A stretch of 64,000 nt of DNA from Comamonas sp. BIGb0152 (GTDB lineage: Bacteria; Pseudomonadota; Gammaproteobacteria; Burkholderiales; Burkholderiaceae_C), in contig NZ_JANUDY010000002.1 in assembly GCF_024809975.1 (NCBI RefSeq), forward strand, positions 682,001-746,000, written 5' to 3'. The position numbers were made by a program, and so were the translations under genes. Shown here piece after piece: positions 35,314 through 43,101 of this stretch. The notes under the pieces are model-generated. The model made no database searches, was not told the origin of the DNA, and saw only the letters and a program-made list of their open reading frames with translations. Positions within the stretch are counted from its first letter, which is position 1, and every line of letters starts with the position of its first letter.

Positions 35314-36689
35314 TGACGACCGATACCCTGGCCAGCGCTGCACAAGGCAAGACCAGCAGCCCTGCACACACCAACACCGGCACGGCTTCGGCCCTGCGCT
35401 TTATCACCTGCGGCTCGGTCGATGATGGCAAGTCCACCCTGATCGGGCGCCTGCTGGTCGACAGCAAATCGGTGCTCCTGGACCAGCTCGCCGGTGTGCA
35501 GCGCAGCGGCGAGACCGATCTGGCCCTGCTCACCGATGGCCTGTCTGCCGAGCGCGAGCAAGGCATCACCATCGATGTCGCCTACCGCTACTTCGCCACC
35601 GAAACGCGCAAGTTCATCATTGGCGATGCGCCCGGCCACGAGCAGTACACCCGCAATATGGTGACCGCTGCATCGAGCGCCGACGCCGCCGTGGTGCTGG
35701 TGGATGCCACCAAGCTGGACTGGCAGAACCCCCAGCTCGCCCTGCTGCCCCAGACCCGCCGCCACAGCCTGCTGGCCCATTTGCTGCGCGTGCACTCGCT
35801 GGTGTTTGCGGTCAACAAGCTCGATGCAGTGGCCGACCCGGCGCTCGCCTTTGCCAATATCCGCAATGCCCTGGCGGCATTCGCCCAGGCGGCCGGCATC
35901 ACCGTGGCAGCCACCATCCCCGTGTCGGCCTTGAAGGGCTGGAACGTGGTCAGCGCCCATACCGGCTGGGCCGGCTACCAGGGCCCGAGCCTGCTGGAGC
36001 TGCTGGAAACCCTGCCCAGCACCCCGGCCGACGCCGACCAGCCTTTCGCTTTTTCAGTGCAGTGGGTGGAGAAGTTTTCTGCCTCGGCCGACACCCACCA
36101 GGGCCGCCGCATTTTCTGGGGCCGTGTGGGCACTGGTGATGTAGCGCCCGGCACGGCCGTGCAGATCCTGCCTAGCGGCCAGCGCGCCACCGTGGCCCAG
36201 GTGCTGGACCACATCCGCCAGCCCCTGGCACGCGGTGCAGGCCAAAGCGCCGGCATTGTGCTGGACCGCGAGGTAGACGTCTCGCGTGGGGACTGGATCA
36301 TTGCCGCACCGGCAGCGGTTGCAGCGCGTGCAGCCGATGACGATTTTGATACCCCCGCCGAGCAAGCTGCTTGGCCTGTGACGCGCGAGATCACCGCCAC
36401 CATTGCCTGGATGGACAACGAGCCCTTGCTGGCCGGCCGCGTGTACTGGGCGCTGCATGGCCGCCGCTGGATCAAGGCCAAGGTGCGCAAGGTGCTCAAC
36501 CGCCTGGACATCAACACGCTGGAGCGCCATGCCGCAGAGCAGCTCGAGCCCAATGCCATCGGCCGGGTCGAGATCACGCTGCAAGAGGCCATTCCTGCAG
36601 CCGCCTTTGTGCGCTCGCGTGAATTGGGCTCGCTGATCTTGGTGGACACAGCCTCCAACAGCACAGCTGCTGCGGTACTGGTGGAGTAA
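35313..36689 (+). CDS. cysN: Sulfate adenylyltransferase subunit 1 (GTPase), without APS kinase domain
   Basis: 458 residues. The GTPase motifs are GSVDDGKSTLIGRLL (P-loop), DAPGHEQYTRNM (G3) and NKLD (G4); domains II and III of the EF-Tu type follow (SVQWVEKFSASADTHQGRRIFWGRV; LNRLDINTLERHAAEQLEPN). GTP hydrolysis drives CysD. The length excludes a fused CysC kinase as found in some CysNC proteins. It is the last gene of the operon. Confidence 0.95.
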   Translation: MTTDTLASAAQGKTSSPAHTNTGTASALRFITCGSVDDGKSTLIGRLLVDSKSVLLDQLAGVQRSGETDLALLTDGLSAEREQGITIDVAYRYFATETRKFIIGDAPGHEQYTRNMVTAASSADAAVVLVDATKLDWQNPQLALLPQTRRHSLLAHLLRVHSLVFAVNKLDAVADPALAFANIRNALAAFAQAAGITVAATIPVSALKGWNVVSAHTGWAGYQGPSLLELLETLPSTPADADQPFAFSVQWVEKFSASADTHQGRRIFWGRVGTGDVAPGTAVQILPSGQRATVAQVLDHIRQPLARGAGQSAGIVLDREVDVSRGDWIIAAPAAVAARAADDDFDTPAEQAAWPVTREITATIAWMDNEPLLAGRVYWALHGRRWIKAKVRKVLNRLDINTLERHAAEQLEPNAIGRVEITLQEAIPAAAFVRSRELGSLILVDTASNSTAAAVLVE

Positions 36690-36806
36690 AGCCCCAAGTC
36701 CCGCAGTTAAAAACCACGTTATTCGGAGGTGGGCTAGGTGCTTGTGCACAAAAACCGTAAAATCCTCCGCTGTTTGTTTGTCTGAATCACTGGCGAAACC
36801 CATTCC

Positions 36807-37136
36807 ATGACCCACGTCGTCACCGAAAACTGCATCAAGTGCAAATACACCGATTGTGTGGACGTCTGCCCTGTTGACTGCTTCCGCGAAGGCCCGAACT
36901 TCCTGACCATCGATCCGGACGAATGCATCGACTGCGCCGTTTGCATCCCTGAGTGCCCTGCCAACGCCATCTTTGCCGAAGAAGATGTGCCCGCCGACCA
37001 GCTGGCCTTCATCAAGCTCAATGCCGAGCTGGCACTGGCCGACGGCTGGAAGAGCATAACCAAGCGCAAGACGCCGATGGAAGGCGCCGACGAGGCCAAT
37101 GGCATGCCCGACAAGCTCAAGGACCTGATCCGCTGA
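36807..37136 (+). CDS. fdxA: 7Fe (3Fe-4S/4Fe-4S) ferredoxin
   Basis: 109 residues. [26 protein letters not shown] gives the first cluster cysteines and [12 protein letters not shown] the second, as in FdxA-type seven-iron ferredoxins; the C-terminal extension ([20 protein letters not shown]) is normal for the family. It is a soluble electron carrier. It is 117 bp past cysN, with a terminator of its own, so it is probably a separate unit, though it could serve sulfite reductase. Confidence 0.95.
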   Translation: MTHVVTENCIKCKYTDCVDVCPVDCFREGPNFLTIDPDECIDCAVCIPECPANAIFAEEDVPADQLAFIKLNAELALADGWKSITKRKTPMEGADEANGMPDKLKDLIR

Positions 37137-37189
37137 GCTACCCTTCATGCAGGGACGCCACGCTGTATGCTCGCCCCCTGAATCCCGCC

Positions 37190-37216
37190 AAGCCAGCCGC
37201 CGTGCTGGCTTTTTTA
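37190..37216 (+). terminator. Rho-independent terminator of fdxA
   Basis: AAGCCAGC and GCTGGCTT form an 8-bp stem with a short loop, followed by a T run. Confidence 0.88.
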
Positions 37217-37244
37217 TTGTCCGCGCCCACCCAAAGCCAACGCC

Positions 37245-37580
37245 ATGCACAGCGCCATCTTCGCAAATACACCGCAGCCACCGTACTACGCGGTCATCTT
37301 CACCTCGCAACGCAGCGACACCGAGCACCAGGCCTATGCCGACATGGCCGATGCCATGGTGGCGCTGGCAGGGCAGCAGCCGGGATTTTTAGGCGCAGAA
37401 AGCTGCCGAGGCAGCGATGGCCTGGGCATCACCGTGTCCTACTGGCAAACCGAGGACGACATCCGCCGCTGGAAAGCCCACAGCGACCACCTGATCGCCC
37501 AGCGCATGGGCACAGAACGCTGGTACGCGCATTACGCGGTGCGGGTGGCGAAGGTGGAGCGGGCCTACGGCATGCGCTGA
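37245..37580 (+). CDS. Antibiotic-biosynthesis-monooxygenase (ABM) fold protein
   Basis: 111 residues with the ABM dimeric alpha/beta-barrel pattern: PPYYAVIFTSQRS, YADMADAMVALAGQQPGFLGAESCRGSDGLGITVSYWQTEDDIRRWKAHSDH, and WYAHYAVRVAKVERAYG. These small proteins are oxygenases, heme-degrading enzymes or stress proteins; no specific role can be assigned. Standalone gene. Confidence 0.88.
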   Translation: MHSAIFANTPQPPYYAVIFTSQRSDTEHQAYADMADAMVALAGQQPGFLGAESCRGSDGLGITVSYWQTEDDIRRWKAHSDHLIAQRMGTERWYAHYAVRVAKVERAYGMR

Positions 37581-37728
37581 ACGGGAGCGACTTGGTTCCA
37601 CCCAGGCGGCTCACCGATTCGGAAACCCGCCACGATGGTCGCTTCAGGTTTGCTTGCGCCATGCCATGGTGGCCACAGAAGCCGGCCCTGCACCCCATCG
37701 CGCCCGAACGCCGCAGGGCCTGCGCCGG

Positions 37729-40593
37729 TCAGTCCACGATCAATTTGTGGTTGTTCAGCAGCTGCGTGATGATCTGCTGGTCCGTCGTGGCGCCGGCGTA
37801 CAGCGATGGCAGGTTGACGCCCTCCAACAGGATCTGCTGCGTCTCCTGCGCTGCGGTGTAGCTGGTACCGACCGCATGCGCGTCTGCGGCAAATCCTCCC
37901 GTGTGGCTGATGTGCACCACGGTGTTGCCGCTGGACACCTCAAAGTGCAGGTAGTCGGCCAGGTTGCCCGCGCCATTGCCGGGCCCCACCGATTCCCCCT
38001 GGAGCAGCTCGCGCAGATCCAGCACATCGCCGCCGGCGGTATTAGACCCTGCCGCAGCCGTGGCGAAGTTCTGAATACGGTCCACCGCAGGGGTGCCTGC
38101 CGCCCCCTGATCGCCAAGACGCCAGACAAACACATCCACAAAATTCTCACCGGCATCGCCGCCGATGAGCGTGTCATTGCCGGCGCCGCCCCAAAGCCAG
38201 TCGGACCCGGCGCCCGCGTTGAGGCTGTCGTTGCCACTGCCTCCCGAGAGCATGTCAGAGCCAGGGCCAGACGCCAGCGTGTCATTGCCTGCGCCGCCCA
38301 GGACGATGTTGTTGCCACTGCCGGCATGGATCGTGTTGTTGCCGCTTCTCCCCTGTATGTACTCATTGGCCGAATTGCCCGTGTAGCTGCCGCTCTCCGT
38401 GGTGGTGATGTCCACGGTCGTGTAGGCCGCCTTGAGTGTGACCACGCTGGATGTGGAGGCCGTGGCCCCCCCGTTCACCTCGGTGGCCGTAACCTGCACC
38501 GTCAGATTGCTGGCGTTCGTGCTATAGCTGCCGGGCAGGTTCAGCATGAGCAGGGGCAGCTCGGCTGCCGTGAACTGCCAGACGCCGCCGCCCAGGTTGG
38601 TGCCCGCACTGAAGGTCAAGCCCGTGGGCACGTTGCTGATCCTCACCGACAGCGATTCCGAACCGTCGGTATCCACCAGTCGGGTGTTGACCGGAAATCC
38701 TACGCTGGTGCCGCCCGTGCCCTGCGCGATGGCCAGCAGGGATTTGAGCAGCACGAGGGAAGGCGCGGTCGCAGAGCCCACGGTGATATGGACCCTGGCC
38801 GTGCTGCTGCCCCCGTGCCCGTCGCTGATGGTGTAGTCGAACCCCGCCAGGCCTTCGAAATCCGCGTCGGGAGTGAACACAAGCTGGCCACTCATGTCGC
38901 TCAGGGTGCCATGGACGATGGACTGGACAGACGCAACCGCCAGACTGTCGCCATCGGGATCGCTGTCGTTGTCCAGCAGCTGCGAGAGCGAAATGGCCTG
39001 CGCCGTGTTGACCTTCACGACAAAGCGGTCGTCATTGGCCACCGGAGCACGGTTGAGCGGCACGACCGCAATGGTGACGGTGGCAAGGTTGCCGTTGGCC
39101 TGCCCGTCATGGGCGCGGTAGGTGAAGCTGTCTGTCACCGTAGGGCTGCCGTTGTGCGTATAGCTAAAAGTGCCATTCGCATTCAAGATCAGCATTCCCT
39201 GCGCAGGACCGGTCACCAGCACGGCGACCAGGGCGTTGCCATCGGGGTCCGTGTCATTGGCCAGCACGCTGGTGGCACCGCCCACGAGCGTGTTGGCCGT
39301 CCCACCCTGGCTCACGGAGATCGCGTCTGCGACCGTCACCGGCGGCTGGTTTCCCGGGACGATGGCATTCACCGTCACAGTGACGCTGGCCGCGACGCCG
39401 CCGCCCCTGCCGTCGCCGACGGTATAGGTGAAGTGATCGACGCCCGAGAAGCCGGCATGGGGCGTGTAGATCGGATTGCCCGAGACAGCATCCACAACCA
39501 CCGAGCCGTTGGCGCCCTGGCTGACGCCGGTGACGGTCAGGCTGTCCCCATCGGCATCGCTGTCGTTCCCGCGCACGGCGATGGTGACGGAGCTACCGGC
39601 ATCGGTGGTAGCCGTATCGTTACCAGCCACGGGCACCCGGTTCACAGAAATATTCAGCGTACTGGACGCACCGGTGTGGACGCTGTAGCCGATGACCAGC
39701 GGATAGCTGCCGCTGTAGTTCGCATCCGCCTGAAAAGTGAAGCTACCGTCCGCCTGCAGCGCGAAGGTACCGCGCCCCGCCACGTTGCGGGAGCTGCCGG
39801 CCGCCACGGTCTGGCCTTCGTAGCTGAAGCTGGCCACCACGAGCGCCCCATCGGCATCGGAATCGTTGGACAGCACATTGCCCGCGCGCTGCCCGGCTGT
39901 GTCCACCAGCACGCTGTCAGGCGTGAGCACGCTGGGGTGGCTGCCGCGCACGGTGGCCGCCGCATCGGCGCACAGCTGCGCCACATCCACCCAGCAGGAG
40001 CCTGAACCTGCGGTCTCCAGCACAAAACCCACCGCGCAGGCACTGCCCGGGCGCGGCGTGGTGGTGGGAAGGATGGCCGGCACGCCCAGAGGAAAGCAGG
40101 TGTTCCACGCGGGCTCCGTCAGGTTCGTGATCTTGAGCCTGGCCGGGGCCTGGTTCTGGTAGACCACCGGCAAGAATCCCAAGGGCGCGCCATCGGCCGC
40201 CAGGGCTGTTGCCTGTACCGGAATGCTGCGCGTTTCCCCCGCAGCCTGGATGAAAGCCTCCTGCAACTCCTGGATCTGCGCCTGGACCCGATCTCCCCAG
40301 ACGGCCAGGGACGCTGTGACGACCATGGCGCCGCCCATAGCCCAGGCACGCAGGGAGTGCAGGGAAATGTGGCCTTTGCGCAATCCCCAGGCCAGGCAAG
40401 CCCCCATGGCCAGCGCAAGAAGCGCAAGGGCCAGGGGATGCCCCACGGGGATGGCCGCCGGAGCCAGCGCCGCCAGGGGCGCCACGGTGATGCTCTGGGC
40501 CTGGGCCGCCGGCGCGGCAGCCGCTGTGGCCAGCACAGCGCTGGCTTGCACAAGTACGGCGCAAAAGGGAGTGGAATGGAGTCGATGCAACAT
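37729..40593 (-). CDS. Large surface/secreted protein: midcut-XrtH-like N-terminus, cadherin-like repeats, RTX repeats
   Basis: 954 residues from ATG at 40591-40593; the open frame reaches 40683. Residues 1-33 form a signal peptide. Residues 49-73 contain PVGHP, a hydrophobic stretch and a basic pair (RK), resembling the internal sorting signal of proteins called midcut-by-XrtH; a second hydrophobic segment is at about 84-99. Then come several Ig/cadherin-like repeats with DTDPDGNAL/DNDSDPDGDSL motifs (about 230-620), and RTX nonapeptides (GGAGNDTLASGPGSDMLSGG, about 770-840). The C-terminus (DVLDLRELLQGE..., ending LLNNHKLIVD) fits a type I secretion signal. It is probably a calcium-binding adhesin. 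Confidence 0.85.
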   Translation of the reverse strand: MLHRLHSTPFCAVLVQASAVLATAAAAPAAQAQSITVAPLAALAPAAIPVGHPLALALLALAMGACLAWGLRKGHISLHSLRAWAMGGAMVVTASLAVWGDRVQAQIQELQEAFIQAAGETRSIPVQATALAADGAPLGFLPVVYQNQAPARLKITNLTEPAWNTCFPLGVPAILPTTTPRPGSACAVGFVLETAGSGSCWVDVAQLCADAAATVRGSHPSVLTPDSVLVDTAGQRAGNVLSNDSDADGALVVASFSYEGQTVAAGSSRNVAGRGTFALQADGSFTFQADANYSGSYPLVIGYSVHTGASSTLNISVNRVPVAGNDTATTDAGSSVTIAVRGNDSDADGDSLTVTGVSQGANGSVVVDAVSGNPIYTPHAGFSGVDHFTYTVGDGRGGGVAASVTVTVNAIVPGNQPPVTVADAISVSQGGTANTLVGGATSVLANDTDPDGNALVAVLVTGPAQGMLILNANGTFSYTHNGSPTVTDSFTYRAHDGQANGNLATVTIAVVPLNRAPVANDDRFVVKVNTAQAISLSQLLDNDSDPDGDSLAVASVQSIVHGTLSDMSGQLVFTPDADFEGLAGFDYTISDGHGGSSTARVHITVGSATAPSLVLLKSLLAIAQGTGGTSVGFPVNTRLVDTDGSESLSVRISNVPTGLTFSAGTNLGGGVWQFTAAELPLLMLNLPGSYSTNASNLTVQVTATEVNGGATASTSSVVTLKAAYTTVDITTTESGSYTGNSANEYIQGRSGNNTIHAGSGNNIVLGGAGNDTLASGPGSDMLSGGSGNDSLNAGAGSDWLWGGAGNDTLIGGDAGENFVDVFVWRLGDQGAAGTPAVDRIQNFATAAAGSNTAGGDVLDLRELLQGESVGPGNGAGNLADYLHFEVSSGNTVVHISHTGGFAADAHAVGTSYTAAQETQQILLEGVNLPSLYAGATTDQQIITQLLNNHKLIVD

Positions 40594-41118
40594 GGGTTCG
40601 CCTGGAAAAAACGAAAGGAACAGGTGCAGAAAAGCCCCTCCCCTGCCCCTCAGGCGCGTCACAAGCGACTGCCTTTTTGACAATTGCTTACTTTAGCCGC
40701 CCATTCACGCGGCGTATATCCCTTATTTCAGCTATTCCACGCGGGACAGGCGCATTCAACGGTGCATGCCAGTCAACAAAACCGCGCAAACGCAAAGCCA
40801 TGGCCCAGCGGCCAGCCAGGCAAAGCCATCCATCCCCGTTTCTTGACATACAAAGCCATCAGCCTTTGCGTGACGGGGAGGATTGGCGACGCGGTGTGAT
40901 GGGGCAGAGACACTGACCCTGCATCAGAAAAAAGACGGGGACTGACTGGGGGCGCCAGCTGTCTCCAAGGCAGCCCCCTGCCTCAGTGGGCGTTGCCCAC
41001 AAAGCGCAGTGTTGGCCGGCAACAGCGCATGGCTGCGGCCTGCCGCTGAGCTTTTGCGGCCCATGCCGGCTGCTCGACGGCATTCACAACGGCCACCATC
41101 AGCGACTAAAGGCCCAAC
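40594..41118. other. Intergenic region between the surface-protein gene and the RRM gene
   Basis: 525 bp without a convincing gene; short open frames here lack ribosome sites and family features. It should hold the surface-protein promoter. AAAAAAGACGGGGACTGACTG at 40927-40947 resembles a motif at 44256-44276, possibly a remnant of a dispersed repeat. No RNA element recognised. Confidence 0.45.
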
Positions 41119-41158
41119 AAAAAGGCCTGAGCCCGGTAACGTACCGTGCTCAGGCCTT
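41119..41158 (-). terminator. Rho-independent terminator of the RRM gene
   Basis: On the minus strand AAGGCCTGAGC and GCTCAGGCCTT form an 11-bp stem with a 14-nt loop, followed by TTTTTG. It is 76 bp past the RRM gene stop. Confidence 0.85.
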
Positions 41159-41233
41159 GGGCCTCTGGCATTCAACCGTCCAAGCTCTTGGGCTCAGTTC
41201 ATTGCGCGCCAGGTCTTTGACATGGTCAGGACG

Positions 41234-41584
41234 TTAGTAGCGTCCACCACCATGACCACCGTTGCCATAACCCACGTCCGAGCGGCCGCTGGAGCGGAAG
41301 CCGGCGTCGCCATATCCACCAGCGCTTCTGGATTCTTCACGCGGACGGGCAAGGTTGACGACGATCGCGCGGCCATCCACTGACATGCCATTCAACGCAG
41401 AGATCGCTGCCTGGGCCACCTCAGCGGATGCCATTTCGACAAAACCGAAACCCTTGGAGCGGCCGGTTTCACGGTCCATCATGACCTTGGCGGAGGAGAC
41501 ATCACCAAATTCGGCAAAGTTGCTCTTGAGGCTGGCATCGGTCACCGAGTAGGGCAAGTTGCCCACATAAATTTTGTTGCTCAT
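41234..41584 (-). CDS. Single-RRM RNA-binding protein with glycine-rich tail
   Basis: 116 residues. One RNA-recognition motif fills residues 3-82, with RNP2 IYVGNL and RNP1 KGFGFVEM. The tail from about residue 84 is rich in Gly, Arg, Ser and Tyr (GGYGDAGF, GYGNGGHGGGRY), as in glycine-rich cold- or stress-induced RNA-binding proteins of cyanobacteria and proteobacteria. It probably binds mRNA in the cytoplasm. A 68-residue conserved-looking gene lies 117 bp upstream on the same strand. Confidence 0.93.
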   Translation of the reverse strand: MSNKIYVGNLPYSVTDASLKSNFAEFGDVSSAKVMMDRETGRSKGFGFVEMASAEVAQAAISALNGMSVDGRAIVVNLARPREESRSAGGYGDAGFRSSGRSDVGYGNGGHGGGRY

Positions 41585-41701
41585 GTTGGAGCCTTTCTAA
41601 ATAAGTGTGCGCTGTGAAAGAGCGCACTGATCGAATGCGAACGTGAGGATCAACGTCACATATGCGAGGGAGTTTGGATGGGATCTGGGTTCACCAGAAC
41701 C

Positions 41702-41911
41702 TCAACATGCCGGAGGGTGCGGCATGCACGATTGAAGCCAGCCTTGGGTGACTGCAAACATCCGTGCTGCTTCCCGAGAAGCAAAGGTCTTGTCAAAGCG
41801 GAATACGCGGCAATAGTTGCCATTGCCTTGCGATCGCTGGACCGAGAAAGAGGCGCTGAAGCGGCCACTGCTGGTCTCGAGGGTCGTGGGCGAAACGACG
41901 TACTTGCCCAT
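41702..41911 (-). CDS. Small protein of unknown function, next to the RRM gene
   Basis: 69 residues from ATG at 41909-41911. The sequence (MGKYVVSPTTLETSSGRFSA, then CRVFRFDKTFASREAARMFAVTQGW) has an alternating pattern with a Phe-rich core, and resembles small hypothetical proteins I remember from Comamonadaceae. A TTG at 41939-41941 could extend it by ten residues. There is no clear ribosome site for either start. The neighbouring AT-rich segment (42110-42170) may hold the promoter. It is likely co-expressed with the RRM gene. Confidence 0.6.
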   Translation of the reverse strand: MGKYVVSPTTLETSSGRFSASFSVQRSQGNGNYCRVFRFDKTFASREAARMFAVTQGWLQSCMPHPPAC

Positions 41912-42206
41912 GGAAATAAAAGTCTTAGAAATGTGGATCAATCAGGATCACAGGTCTTGCAGACCTGCGCGAGCTTGGAAGTACTGTGTTGACTGCAGCT
42001 CTACAGGTCAACAAGGCGAGTTACGCAAAAGATGCTTTGAGGTAGCACTGCGCTACGAACAAGCGGGCCAAGAAGCCGTTGCACATCCAGCGCACACTTC
42101 TCTGCCGGGGCTTATTATACACTGATAATTATATAAATTCTAATTTTTATCATTTTTTTCTATAAAGCAGCGCCGTGCAGCTCGAACTTGAACGGCATGA
42201 ACCGGT

Positions 42207-42235
42207 TTGACACGCCCAAAAGCAGTCGCTATGCT
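42207..42235 (+). promoter_or_regulatory. Strong sigma-70-type promoter
   Basis: TTGACA at 42207-42212 and TATGCT at 42230-42235, spaced by exactly 17 nt. Transcription would start near 42242 and run into the leader at 42244-42350. The 295 bp before it (41912-42206) contain no gene that I can support. Confidence 0.7.
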
Positions 42236-42243
42236 TGCGCGCC

Positions 42244-42350
42244 ATGGCCTGCTCGCACATCGCATTGATGATTCGCACCATCCCGAGGATGGTGGGTTAG
42301 CGCGCGGCCTGAGCAGCCATAAGCAACCCGCCCCCTGAGGCGGTTTTTTT
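42244..42350 (+). ncRNA. Attenuator-like leader RNA ahead of the P-loop kinase gene
   Basis: Segment 1 CACCATCC (42276-42283) pairs with segment 2 GGATGGTG (42287-42294). The overlapping GGTGGGTT (42291-42298) can instead pair with segment 3 AACCCGCC (42325-42332, one G-U). Segment 3 includes CCGCC, which pairs with GGCGG (42339-42343) before seven T, a terminator. An outer stem joins ATGGCCTGCTC (42244-42254) to GAGCAGCCAT (42311-42320). An 18-codon frame (MACSHIALMIRTIPRMVG, 42244-42300) ends inside segment 2. The kinase gene begins 38 nt later. The frame's ATG would be nearly leaderless, so translation is uncertain. Confidence 0.55.
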
Positions 42351-42387
42351 CTGCCTCCTGGGGCTTTCTGGACCACAGGAGATAGGA

Positions 42388-42909
42388 ATGAGCGAATTCG
42401 ATAAGACGCAGACCGGCACATCCGTTTGCGTGCCCGCTGTGCTGCACATGGTCTGCGGGAAGATCGGGGCTGGCAAGTCAACGCTGGCCCAGCGCCTGGC
42501 GACGGAGCCGAGGACGGTTCTCATCAGTGAAGATGATTGGCTCGCACGCCTGTACCCCAACGAGATTCACGCCATCGCCGACTACGTTCGTTGTGCCGGC
42601 AGGTTGCGTGAAGCGATGGCCGGCCACATTGAGGCGCTGCTTTGCGCTGGCACCTCGGTCGTGCTCGATTTCCCTGCAAACACGCTAAAGACCAGAGCTT
42701 GGGCTCGCAGCATTTTCGAGAAAACGGGGGCCACCCATTACCTGCACTACTTGGATGTGTCCGACGAGGTCTGCAAGACGCGCCTGCGTGCTCGAAATCT
42801 CGCTGGAGCGCACCCCTTTGAAACGACCGATGCGGAGTTCGACCAAATCACTGCACACTTCGCCGCGCCAAGCGTGGAGGAAGGCTACAACGTCGTGCGC
42901 CATGGCTGA
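42388..42909 (+). CDS. P-loop kinase / AAA-family ATPase of the predicted-kinase type
   Basis: 173 residues from ATG at 42388, after AGGAGATAGGA. The Walker A motif is MVCGKIGAGKSTLAQRLA (about residues 21-38), followed by ISEDDWLARLYP, VVLDFPANT (Walker B-like) and a lid with RLRARNLAGAHPFETTDAEFD. The layout resembles small-molecule or zeta-toxin-like kinases (COG0645/COG4639 type). No partner antitoxin is visible. It is probably preceded by an attenuator-type leader (42244-42350). The substrate is unknown. Confidence 0.82.
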   Translation: MSEFDKTQTGTSVCVPAVLHMVCGKIGAGKSTLAQRLATEPRTVLISEDDWLARLYPNEIHAIADYVRCAGRLREAMAGHIEALLCAGTSVVLDFPANTLKTRAWARSIFEKTGATHYLHYLDVSDEVCKTRLRARNLAGAHPFETTDAEFDQITAHFAAPSVEEGYNVVRHG

Positions 42910-43101
42910 ACATGGGGCCGCTCGTCGCTGGCTTTCGGAGCACGGGCGTGGCAGGCAGAATGCGGCCCGTACCGGCCCTTCGTCTGAGTGCAGCATCCCC
43001 TGACCGACCCGCCGCCCATGGAGGCCCGCGCTCTTCAATGGATGCGGAAACACGTTCCAGCCCTTGGGATCAGCGCATCACCTCCCAACACCTCCACACC
43101 C

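Noticed and set aside
37654-40005. 783-codon open frame on the plus strand
   Set aside because: Antisense to the cadherin/RTX surface protein, whose repeats are unmistakable; the antisense product has repetitive, meaningless composition.
42388-42909. Zeta-type toxin of a toxin-antitoxin pair
   Set aside because: The P-loop kinase fold is similar, but no small antitoxin gene is next to it and key zeta-toxin substrate residues cannot be recognised.
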